This document shows, one piece after another, positions 38,891 to 50,000 of a stretch of 64,000 bases of DNA; the first letter of the stretch is position 1; each line of letters begins with the position of its first letter. The notes under the pieces are model-generated. The model saw only the letters and a program-made list of their open reading frames with translations. It did no database searches and was not told where the DNA came from. The position numbers and the translations under genes are program-made. The stretch is from NCBI GenBank assembly GCA_954871525.1, contig OX940864.1, positions 19,462,001-19,526,000 on the forward strand. The letters run 5' to 3'. The stretch is from Parietaria judaica (Eukaryota; Streptophyta; Magnoliopsida; Rosales; Urticaceae).

Positions 38891-40037
38891 TGTTACGGGT
38901 ATTTCACGGAATTAATTTAAAAACAATTTAATAAAGGAAAAATTATTTAATTAATTTTTATTTTATTAAATTAAGTCAATTTTGGCCCAAAATGCCATCC
39001 GGAGGTCCGCTTTCGTAAAGGGAGGTGTCCAAAAACCCTTGACAATATCAAGATACTAAAAAAGGGCCTTGGGACGCGTCCTAAAAAAAGCCCGGAGGCG
39101 TCGTGGCGGGCCTACACGCGCCACCAAACGCGCCCCATGCGCACCACGGAGGCCACACGCGCTGGCACGCGTGCCACGGAACTTGCACGCTTTGTCGCAC
39201 GTGTAGTCGTCGTGGCGCGCGTCCCTGCGCGTGCAGCCACTGTGGCCGCATGTGGGAGTGCGTCCGACTTGTGATTGACACGTGGACGGTCCCGATGGAT
39301 TGACACGGCGCGGGGACTCAATAATACTATGTTTGTTTTTGCCCGGGGGCCTCCCAGAGTGATTTTTAATTGCATATAGACCCCCAGACCCTCCTATAAA
39401 TAAGAGCTCGATTCATTCAAATAGTAACTCATTAAAAACCGCTCTCTACACCTCTAAAACTCTCGCTCTCTCAAAAACTCTACTAATGTTGAGCGTCGGA
39501 GGTGAATACAAGGGCAACTCCCCTGGTTCTCCCTAATCTGGGGTGTTCTTTTCCCCATATTCAGAGACGGAGGATTCGGCGAGAGCAGGTGCCCTGGAGA
39601 AGATCTCGATCTGATTTGCGACCTTCCCTATTGAGATTCTAGATCTAGGAGGTTATCGATCTATCCCCAAGTCTTATCCAAGGGATACAGACTCTCTGGT
39701 GATAGTCCGGGGGACCCGGACTAGGACCGAAGATATGGTGGAGGGTCTGCCACCGGGATTCACTGAAGGTTAGTCTGTGACCTTCCTTACGTGGAGACCA
39801 ATTCTGAGTGACATCCCAAACCTGTAACTCAGGCCTAGTTCATTCCTGGCCCTGCGGGCTGGTAATAGGTAGCAAAGGGCCCGGATCTACGTCCACGATC
39901 AGCGGAGGGTCAGGTCTGGCCCAAGATGCCAGGAACCCATACCCAAAAACCTACAAAAGTCAACAAATGACATTGGACTCGGTCCAACACAAGCAATCGG
40001 GCCGCTACAGAGTGTGATTTAATTTTTAGCATCAACA
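38891..40037 (+). mobile_element. Solo LTR, 1147 bp
   Basis: Begins TGTTACGGGTATTTC and ends TTTTTAGCATCAACA, flanked by a perfect 5-bp duplication TGAAC (38886-38890 and 40038-40042). Inside is a TATA box (TATAAATAAG at 39395) followed by a GC-rich leader. The part 39070-39310 is strongly GC-rich and gives spurious open frames on both strands. No internal retrotransposon coding region is attached, so this is the product of LTR-LTR recombination. Probably Gypsy-like from its size and composition; the superfamily is inferred. Confidence 0.85.
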
Positions 40038-40082
40038 TGAACAAAATTCAACCAATAATGGTGCTATTAATTTAGTTTATTT

Positions 40083-40710
40083 TTTAGTCATTAAGTAACA
40101 TGTAAAGATTGATAAAATAACACTCCATTTCTTATTGATAAAATAACACTTAAATTTTTATACTTAAAAAATAACACTAAAATTTTTTTGGACAAAATAT
40201 CTGTAATTATAACATTGGGACCTGAAAGCCAATTTTTTTGGTCATCTTGGTCCAAAATGACCGAAAAATTATGTCATACAAGTATAAAATGACTAAAAAT
40301 TCGGTCATCTTAGTCCAAGTTCATTATAAACTAAGATAGCCGATAAACTTGGTCTTCTTAGACTAAGATAACCAAGAATTTCAGTCATATTTATCCAAAA
40401 TGACCCAAAAAAAAATTGTTGGATTATATTGACCGGATTTTTCAGTCATCTTTGACTAAGATCACCAATTTTTGGGCTATGTTAGTCCAAGATGACCGAA
40501 AATTCAGTATCTTAGTCCAAGATTATCGAAAATTTTGGCTATCTTCAAGCCTGAATGTAATCATTAAGCGTATTTTTATATATAAAAAAAATTAAAAAAA
40601 ATTAAAAGTTCAATATTATCAAATACTAAAACTTGAATGTTATTTTACCGATTTAGTGTCAAATTGAGGGTTATTTTATCAAGCTCCGAAATGTTATTAA
40701 CCATTCAAAT
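40083..40710. mobile_element. Diverged inverted-repeat element with internal repeats
   Basis: The left part (GATTGATAAAATAACACTCC near 40110) is mirrored on the right (reverse complement GCTTGATAAAATAACCCTCA near 40670). Between them lie several imperfect copies of a unit containing ATCTTAGTCCAAGATGACC with GAAAATT. The ends and TSD could not be fixed. It abuts the solo LTR on its left. Confidence 0.45.
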
Positions 40711-40966
40711 GGTTTATTTCGCTGGGCTATCTTCGGGCTTTTATTCCTTGATTAATATGATGATCAGTCACCATTAGAAGGAATTTAAGAATTCAACTAT
40801 TTTTTTAAATAGAATATTTTTGCCGGAAAAAAAACATTGGATTAACACTGCCTCAAAGACTTTTTTTCTTCTCGCAAATATCCCTTACATATGTAAGGAA
40901 AGAATCATTACATTCAACTTTGATAATCACATTTACAATTGAAGAAATTTACTTGTGCTCTAAGCT

Positions 40967-43900
40967 CTAATCATTCTTCTTCCACAAACTTAACAGCACT
41001 CCTCCGCTTAGACTCGTAGCCACGAAACTGAGAGACATCTCCGTCGATATATGGACACCTTTACAACGTAAAATGTCGAGAAATATTAGGGTAATTGTCA
41101 ACTCTATCCCTTGAACTTGTCGTGTTATTAGCGGGTTTGCAATTTTCCTTAACTCATAAATTCTAGCAGTTTCTTTTTTAATTGTTAAAAAAACGACGTT
41201 TATTTGTCAAGTTTTAAACCATGTTCATTATTGTGCTTTTCGTCTTTAAATACAAACATCGATTACACATGGCTTTGAATTTGACAAAAACCTTCTACTT
41301 TTTAAGCTACGAGGGAGATTGTTACAATTTACAATTTTCAGGGCAAAATTACGACAACCAGACAGATTTAGCAGGCGCTAGAGATGATTTACAGGAAAAT
41401 AAAGAGAGACCAGTGAGAACGCACCAAAATAGTCGAGAATCATTTTACATCCAATGAAGCCGAGAACAACGCCAATGGACGGCTGAATAGGATATCAAAA
41501 ATGGAATTAAAATGAGATAACATCAAAAACAGGTTAATATATGACAATAATCTAATATAAATTGAGATTTAACTAATCTCGTGACTCTTTATATTATGAA
41601 CAAACGACTTGAGTCTTAACTTTTAAATTATCTCGACTTACTATAAACTAAATGCAACAATTGACGAATCAAAATTAGCAATTAGTGAAATATAAATAGA
41701 ACTAATTCAATACCTGTAAGTATTCCAGTTCTGACATTCCCTCAGAGATGAGTGTGTATAGTGACCTTAAACCTGCATTTTCCGGATATATTGCCGGTTG
41801 GATTTAAAATATATATATATATATATGTACGCATATATTCATGCAGAAGCGTTTGTTAATATTGTATCCCGGAATTCCGGATTCAATACTGAAAATAATG
41901 GCTAATTAATCTATTCCAACGGTCAATATTGATAAGACGTTTAAAATTCAGAATACAGAATTCCAGCTATGGAAAAAAAAAGGAACTGGAATTTCGTAAT
42001 GTGTGTTTCTGGATCAGATAAAATAAAGCAAAAACTTTGTTCTTAATATACGTGGAATCACTAATCAGAAAACAATTGATGAGATGTTCTAAATGTAGTT
42101 ACCTACAATGGCGAAGACATTAGAAGTGTATACTATGAAAGGGTCCCTTGTGACACCAAACACTGCCGGTATAGAGTCAACCTGAATCAAAATTAAGCAT
42201 AGATTTAAAGTTTTGATAAACGCAATTAAATGATAAAATATACCCAAAAAAAATTGAAAAGGAAAAAAATAAATAAACAATGGTGAGTGAAAAAACCTAC
42301 AGCAAATGCAATATCACTGAGCTCAATAACCGCCACCGTGAGAAGTAAAGGTGTGGCCTGCCCAAAATGTTGAGACCTGTTAGAAATCAAGCAGAAATTA
42401 ATATAAGCATTAATCTTTGTTTTGAATTTCGGTGTCGGTTGTTAGTTTTCTAATTTTGTGTTTGCTAAATTTGAAACGTGGTTGTTTTGATGTATTTAAA
42501 AATTGTAGCTGGTCTAAGAATTCACATTCAGTGTTTGGTTTCAACAGATCACATTTGCAACTTACTTTCTTTACACCATCTTGAAAGGTAAAGAACCGAT
42601 TGCCGTCATAATTAGCTGCAAAAATTCAAGAAAAGTCTTTACAAAAATAAAAGTTTAGCATGAGGATGAGGGTGAGTCGGTATAAACTATTAAATGAGTA
42701 ATGATAAGCAGAGGAAATTACCGGAAACTGGAATAAACCTCTGGCACGTTTTTACGAAAAAGTTTTCAGATAGGTCAGAGTCGTCTTCATCGGAAACAAA
42801 TAGCTTCAATAACATAACAACATTAAAGTCACTTATGAATATAGACCAAAATCAGCAATAAAATACTCTCCGATGGCAGAAACCGTAACAGAGTACAAGA
42901 GCTAGCAGAATGAATTGAGCGATCATTTGCTAAGATATGTAAATAAATAAATTAAACCCTAATAGCAACATAATCTCTGAGCTAGAAGCTAACAAAATAT
43001 AACGCATATTAGCTTGAGTAAAATATTCACCTTGAAGGACGAATAGAGCAGAATTGCAGCCAGTAGAATATTTACCGCCTCAAACCGCTAAAACAAAAGC
43101 AAAACATACGATATTTAAGAACCACCGGCTTATACCCCCATATGGAAGAACAAGAGACGAATCACAAGATGATATAATAATTACCTGAAGCGCTGCTGTA
43201 CCAAGAAGTATAATGACTAGACGGAAGACCACCGAGCCCGCAATGCCATATGAAAGCACCCGATTCTATATATCCACCATTAAAAACCTTTAATACCAGG
43301 AAATATTATTCAAAAGATGCATATGGAGAAAATTGTGAAGTTACATCACTCGAATAGTTATAAATCGAACCTGATATTCTTGTGGCACTTTGAAATACTT
43401 GAAAATTAGAACAAAAACAAACAGATTATCCACTGACAAGCTCTGTTCCAACAAGTACCTAATGACAAATTAACATTTATTTAGTGTTACTCACTAATCA
43501 AATCTGCCTTTTAGTTTACTCTTCTGAGTGCGTTTCTTTCATACCCAGCGAAAAATTCCGTTGCTTTGTCTATTCCCTCTTTAAAACCCAAACCAACACC
43601 GAAAGCCAACGCAGTGCCGACCTGTAGAATTTAACCACTACACTGAAATTAACATCCACCTAATGAACCAGTAAGCTGAGAAACAGATATAAAGATAAAT
43701 GGCGTAAATTACTCACCCACAGGGCGACATTTTTAGCAGCGGATGCGCGATCGTCCGCCTTAGATTTCTCTGAGGAGAAGTGTAGATAGTGTTAATAAAT
43801 CAACGTTGTTACGCTTCATGACACGAAATCAAAACCGAATCTATAGATTTCTGCACAGCCATAATTTGATCCAAAATTGCATATACATTAAGCCATTTAT

Positions 43901-44473
43901 CATCCGAACTTACAGTCCTTTATAGAATTCTATCTTGAGAAACAAAAAAAAAAAAGTACCAAAAGTGACGAAATTTAACGATGAAATAGACGCATTTTTG
44001 CTTAGAAATTGATCCAACTATCTCTAGATACTTCTAAGATCATCAGAGAAGATAACAAGCAAAACTCGCATCGATTTACGCTCTGAAAGTCTCATTCATA
44101 CAACCACCGAGTTAGATCGCTAAATTCAATTCTTGTTCGATCTGAAACAAAGAATCTCGACTCACCCGAGGCCGGAGAAAACAAATCACTGCGTCGATCA
44201 GTGTCCCTGGAGCACGAAATCGGGAATCGGCAATGACCAGCTCGATCACCTCCTGTTCGTTTGAATCACAGCACAAAAACCAATCAAGCTTTCGATTTCC
44301 GACACTGAAGAAACGGGAGAGAGCTGATAGAGACCTGTTCGGAGGCGAGGCATGCGAGGGACATTGTAGCGAAAGGTGGTCCATTTGGGGGAGCTTGGAA
44401 CCCTAAGAGCGAAGCGAGCGTCGAGCTTGGAAGGATTGAAGAGAGCGGTTTGGATCACTGAAGCTAAACCCAT
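40967..44473 (-). CDS. TERC: Chloroplast TerC-family integral membrane protein
   Basis: TerC-family polytopic protein; in plants the family acts in thylakoid membrane biogenesis. Minus-strand exons: 44473-44335, 44252-44166, 43769-43717, 43621-43545, 43458-43371, 43265-43185, 43087-43031, 42803-42722, 42615-42566, 42357-42301, 42181-42103, 41772-41714, 41482-41425, 41058-40967 (352 aa, frame closes, all GT-AG). The N-terminal 75 or so residues are Ser/Arg-rich and low in acid, as in a transit peptide. The TerC core begins at about residue 87 with KNVALW and contains the signatures [19 protein letters not shown] and [20 protein letters not shown], whose acidic residues in membrane segments are invariant in the family. 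It ends LLSLWKKND. Length is near that of the Arabidopsis protein (384 aa). It is divergent from the MOS11-like gene, about 940 bp away. Confidence 0.94.
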
Positions 44474-45410
44474 AGAGAAGAAGAAGAAGAAGAAGACGAA
44501 CAAGTAGTGAACCGACGAGAGATTTGCGCTTGCCTCTTATATATCTTATCTCTGCGCCAATCCAACCGTGCATTTTGCCCCCCTAAACTTAATTTTATAG
44601 TAGAAATTTCCCCAATGCTTTTGTGAAATAGTACATTAGCCCTGACTTTTAAAAATATAACAAAAATATTAACTTTTGTGCAGCACGTTGTGTAATTAAT
44701 TATCGAACGAGATCAAAAAATAAGAACCGATGAGTTAATCAAAGACATTTAACATTCGAGTCCCGTGAGATCGAACAAAAATAAAAACTGATCATCTCTC
44801 AAACAACTCGTGTTGCACACAAGTCTATTTTTAACATATAAAGACAGTGTGTGTTTTTTTTTTCCTTAAAAATATATGAGACATAATAACTAAAAACTAA
44901 AATCTATAAAGTCAATCGCCCAAAACATACAAGTTTTTGTAAGTCTTTTTGTCCCGAATTTAGATTTTGTGTCTTTCAAATCAGGTCAGGTCCGGTCTGA
45001 GTTCCAATTTAATCTCTACTTTTTTGCCACAACTTTTAAACTTTTTATATATTTCTATTTAAACTCTTTTAAGATGTGATAAAATTTGCAGAAGAAAATG
45101 TTTAGAGTAAATTAAAAGAAATAATGCCCAATTGCCCATTAGCTCTTCAAGTAAGATCAGTTTGTCAACTAGGGAGCAAAGTTGCTGCATTTTCAAAGTA
45201 CACAGAAGCAACAAATTAAAGATCAGAGTAATGATGATCCGTTTTAAAAAGTTCAGGGACATTTCTGCAAATTATAAAAACAATAAAAGGCAATCATTTC
45301 TTCTGATTTTCAAGTCGCAAAGCAAACACACCCGCTTATCGTTTCCTCTCTCAGATTCAGACCAAACCCACAATCCAACAAGAAGCAATTCTCTCTCTCT
45401 CCTCGTGTAA
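44474..45410. promoter_or_regulatory. Shared upstream region of divergent TerC and MOS11-like genes
   Basis: 937 bp between the two start codons. A CTCTCTCTCTCCT tract lies just before the MOS11-like ATG, and a TTC-rich leader lies before the TerC ATG (TTCTTCTTC in the gene sense near 44480). No other gene seen. Confidence 0.4.
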
Positions 45411-46582
45411 ATGGCGACCGATGCACAGAACAATCTCCGCGACGAACTCGTCAGTCCCTCCATTGCAAACCCTAGCAAAGCCCTAGACGCTCCCCAAGCC
45501 GAAGCTGAAGCGGAAGTTCCGCCTACCACCGGAGACTCTTCCAAGGAATCTGAAGACTCGAAGACCGCCGTCGCTCCGGCGACCGTGAGCGACGTCGAGA
45601 AGAAAGCGCGCAGAGCTGAGAGGTTCGGGATGGCCGTACAGCTCACCGAGACAGAGAAGCGCAATTCCCGAGCCGAAAGGTTTTGCTTTTGTCTCTTCCG
45701 AATTAGGGGTTTCTCGTTTAGGGTTTCAGTACTCAAGATTTGCTTTTTTTTATTATTATTATTTTAGCTGTAATCATCGCAAGCTTTGATAGAGGAGGTT
45801 GTAATGGATTTGATTAGTTTATTGGGCATGGAATTGCAAATTTGATGGGATTTTGAAGTGAAGCTGTGATGATGCCATTGAAGCTCTCTCAAGAACTTGT
45901 TTGGATTGTGTTGCAGGTTTGGCACTGCCACTGCCACTGTCTCCAGCTCTCCGTCTGGATCGGAAGCGACGAAGAGTTCCGAGGAGCTGAAGAGAAAGGC
46001 GAGAGCCGAGAGGTTCGACTATTTCTATCTCTTATCATTGATCTTTGCTAGCTGTTCGTTTGACCGATGATGAAACCGGGTTAAGTTTTTAGCTAATTAC
46101 CGGGTTGTTCGCGACTGTTTATTCTTCTTTTGGTGCCTAGGTTTGGTATTCCCACTCCAGCATCGGCTTCAGAGGACGACGCAAAGAAGAAAGCTCGGCT
46201 TGCTAGATTCTCGCCTGCTGCAACCACAGATCCATTGGAGGATGAGAAGAAGAAAGCAAGGGCTCTAAGGTATTTCCAACCTATTTAATTTCCTCGAACT
46301 CTATGGTTAAGAACGGGAAAGGAAAGGATTAAAGGAACTCTATATATAGAGTCTTTACTTGATATAAAACATAAAACATTGTTCTTTTCATATTCTTAGG
46401 TTCGCTACCACTCCTTCGAAGTCTCTCTCGCAAGAAAACGGGAAAGGAAATATCGAGCCTGTGAGTTTTGACCGATTTTGTTCTATTTAAGGGTTCTTTT
46501 TCAACCTTTTTTTTAAATATTTTTTCCGTGCCTTATTATGCAGCCGAAGGCTGTTGTTGCCGGCAATGCTGGAGGAGATTAG
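45411..46582 (+). CDS. MOS11: MOS11/Tho1/CIP29-like mRNA export protein
   Basis: Small nuclear RNA-binding protein related to yeast Tho1 and human SARNP/CIP29, linked to TREX and mRNA export. Exons: 45411-45679, 45917-46012, 46141-46269, 46400-46460, 46544-46582 (197 aa, frame closes). The first 60 residues are acidic and Ala/Pro/Ser-rich. From residue 62 there are five short basic repeats with a core Ala-x-Arg-Phe: RAERFG at 68-73 and 87-92, RAERFG at 119-124, LARF at 142-145, and ALRF at 163-166. Each is preceded by a Lys/Arg run. This pattern is specific to the MOS11 family. There is no SAP domain, as in the plant proteins. Three introns cut the repeats at the same codon (see findings). 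Start choice: first ATG after a CT-rich leader. Confidence 0.92.
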
Positions 46583-48177
46583 TACAATTGTCTTCTGTTG
46601 CTAGTATTAGTAAGATTACTTTCACTTGAACTTTTTTTTGTTGAGCTGTAGTTAGGTGTGGAAGCTTTGCAAAAAAAAATAATTGGTTACCAGTTTCACC
46701 TTAATTACAATTCACTTCTATTAAAGTACTCGGGATAGCTTGCGTTCTCGGTTTTGATTCCATTTTCCCCCTCGATCATTGCAGGTGTAGGTTCTAACAG
46801 GTGATAATTTGCTTAAAGTTTCTTCCAGTGCTCAGCTTCTCATTATACAGACTATCATGTGCTGCTTTTGTCCCAAAGTCGGCTTCGTACCGTACTTGGT
46901 GCCATCAGTGCTCTATAAGTTCAATTTGATTTGCTTCATTTATTACCCAGCAAATGCCGTGAAATTTAGCAAGTACTACTTAGTGGTCACATATTTTTTA
47001 TTCGACTAAGGAAATTTCAGGAATTTTGAATTAAACCCCAGGAAAGTTTATCAGAATTTTATATAACTTCTCTGACAAGTTCACCTAATTGTTTCCCGTT
47101 CAACACTCTTTAGGACATCATATCGTACTTATCTTATCAATTGCATACTCTTGATTAGTACCGATGCTTGTGCTACTGCTTGGTTAGTCGGTCGTCTTTT
47201 CGAAGAACTTTTATGACTTAAACTTGGGTGAATGTGTGTTCTAACTGATCTTAATTGACTTAGAGTAGTTTTTGCTGACATATATTTAGTATTGGCAGTT
47301 CTAATGTGGATTAGTTTCGGCTAAGACTCAGTTGTTGAATGGTAAGAATGGTTCTCCTTTGCTTAAAGAACGAAAAACGTAGGAAACCATTGGCGTTTTG
47401 ACTGCTTATGCTTAGGGTTGCATTAACGTTGACTTAAAGAGGGCTTCTTTTTTCTTCCATCTATAGCTGAATGTGCATTAGAGAACAGTGTTAGAGTTAG
47501 GGTTTCCTTTTTGATGTTACTTGGGGTTGAAGGAATTGGTCATCTGCATTGGTAAGTAATATATATAACAGTGTGGGGTTGCAAAGGTGAAATTGTCAGA
47601 TGAAACTATTTTGCTTAATTTGAGCTCTTAAAAATCCTGAATTTTGTTAGTTGATAATGGAGAGATATGTGAACTCTTTGTAAGTGGTTGTTAAATTTTC
47701 ATGAGCCTTGCTGGGTAATTTTTTTTACCGTTTTTGAGACCACCTTTTGTAATGGATATGATGCTTTATTACCTTTTTTTTTTCTTCTTCTTGTGAACTT
47801 TGTATATGAAGCTTTTAGAGTACTGAAAATTTGCATACATTCTGTTATGTTTTTTTCCCCTTCCTTTTTGTTTATCCATATTCTGCTAAAGAGTATGTAT
47901 GTGCCACAGAATTCGGTAAATTATGTATTAAAACCAACCTCTAAAATCAATGACGTATGAAAAAGAAAATAATCGTACTTGTCAAACACCTTGTAGTTGT
48001 TCAAGTTAAGAATTAGTAGTTTGAGCACAAACACTCTTTTGTGGGTAGGTTTTATCGGTTACTTTTGAAAACTAGCGAGGAGGTTGAGAAAACTCTCTCC
48101 ATTTATTTTGCATGTGCAACTTTCATTATAAGTTCAAACAGGTCGAATGATAAAACTATAAATCTACAAGGTGAGAA
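46583..48177. other. 3' region of the MOS11-like gene and spacer
   Basis: Transcribed 3' region probably extends some hundred bases. The rest is T-rich spacer. Short frames (for example 47688-47960) are hydrophobic low-complexity text and not supported as genes. Confidence 0.5.
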
Positions 48178-48182
48178 ATACC

Positions 48183-48745
48183 TGCTATGGGTATTTTTCA
48201 CACCTAAAAAAATTAAGGCCCAACTCCAATCGCGTACCCAAAAATAGGGCACCCTAGAAACGGCTACCCTTGAAATGGGCGCCCTAGAAATGAGCACCCT
48301 TGAAATGGGCTACTTGGAAATGGCGCACTTAAATGAGCGCGCTTAATTTTTCACAACAATTGTTTAATTGCTCAGGGCCTAATAAAGTTATTTTTAATTG
48401 CTTAGAGGCCCTTGGACCCTTCTATAAATTGAAGAAACTCAGAAAAACGGATCCGATCTCATTCGAACTCGGAACTATACACATTTCACTCAAACGCTCT
48501 CTAGAGCGATAAAATCTCTCAACACTCACTTTGAACTACGTGATGACCTGATTCCGTTAAAATTGGTACGTAGGCAACCTCGTTACAAGTGATGAGGTCC
48601 GGCATCATATATTATCAAATCTCGTCTTTTTTATGTCTTGATGAATCAAGCTTCAAGCCTAATCTGACCACCAAGCGGACATTGGGCCCGGCCCAAAATT
48701 AAGACTTGGGCCGCTTTACTGCTGATCCATTTTTCGGCATTAACA
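48183..48745 (+). mobile_element. Solo LTR, 563 bp, related to the one at 38891
   Basis: Begins TGCTATGGGTATTTTTCAC and ends TTTTTCGGCATTAACA, with a perfect 5-bp duplication ATACC (48178-48182 and 48746-48750). It has a TATA box (TATAAATT at 48423) and, upstream of it, several short repeats of the type CCTAGAAA(C/T)G(G/A)G / CCTTGAAATGGGC. Both termini resemble those of the 1147-bp solo LTR, so the two come from related elements. Confidence 0.85.
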
Positions 48746-48750
48746 ATACC

Positions 48751-50000
48751 CTTGCAACTCAACTTGAAAAATGGTGACAAATAATTTTAAAGATCTCGGC
48801 CAAAAATCTTTCGATGTACAACCCCGCAACTTTGGGCCGATGTAAGGGGGGTAATAATAGGATGGCTCTCGTCACCCTCAAAATCTAAGAACTGTTACTC
48901 AAAATCTAAGAACTGTTAAAATTTCATGTAATAAGAAAAAATAATAGTTATATTCTCATTTATTAGTGGTATAATAATCTTTTAAGTCATTGAATTTGGA
49001 AGTAATATGTATAATATTATAAAAAGTAAAACGTAGTGGCTATAATACTTATAAGTGTGTATTATAAGTGTTAACAAGTGAAATTTCATGGTTATTTTTT
49101 ACGTCGCTACTGATCAAATGTTAAATAACATGCGTGGCGCTCTAATAATGCCACGTCATTATCCTGTTCAAGTTCAATTTTCACGACAACGTGTATCACC
49201 ATTTAAGTTCATGTTTTTATACATTTTGAAGCATTTGTCGTACTTTTGAAATCTCAACATGTACTGCTAGTAAAATGTGGGCAAAATGGTGATAAACATT
49301 GTCAAAACGTGAAAATTTGACTAAAACGAGATGATGACATGACATCATCAAAACATCACACATATCACTAATGTTTGTGGAACGACCGTGTAAAAAAAGA
49401 CCCAACGGAATTTCTATTTTTCGCAGTTTAGGTATTATCATCACTAATTTTCATTCACTTTTGAGAATATGCTTGTAACGTTAAATGACTTAGGAGTATT
49501 TATACCGCTATTTGCTCTATTTATTATATCAAATTATATTTATTTCATTCCGAAAACCACCCGCCACCTTGAAAACCAAACTCTGGGTTCCTCCCACGGA
49601 AAACCACCCATCAAAAGATGCTTCTTTTTAACTTGGGCTGAATACTTCAAGATAGATTGCTCACAAAACAGTCTTTCTATTGGAATGTTGTTTTGGATGT
49701 TGAGAATAATAAATAAACTGTACACAAACCAACCAACACTTTGTGATGTGGAATTCATAAGAATCGAACACTACCCAGCGCCCAACAAATCCAATACATA
49801 TTACAACACCGTGTAAAAGTTTTATCTACAACCCACCTTCCTAACCCGAAACCGCGAACCCGAAGAAGGCTCTTCAACTCGTCATCATTCCTCTCAATGC
49901 AATGCAATGCTCTTGCTTTCCGCGAGTAAGATTCGTAGCCATGGCTGCTTGGGATTGTCAAGCGTTCTGGTATTTAGGCCGGAGAATGGAGAATCTCCGG
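48751..50000. other. Spacer and 3' region of the phosphatase gene
   Basis: AT-rich spacer, then the probable 3' UTR of the phosphatase (reading leftward from 50000). No other gene seen. Confidence 0.5.

Noticed and set aside
39081..39375. Overlapping open frames on both strands
   Set aside because: They lie in the GC-rich part of the solo LTR and have no recognisable protein content.
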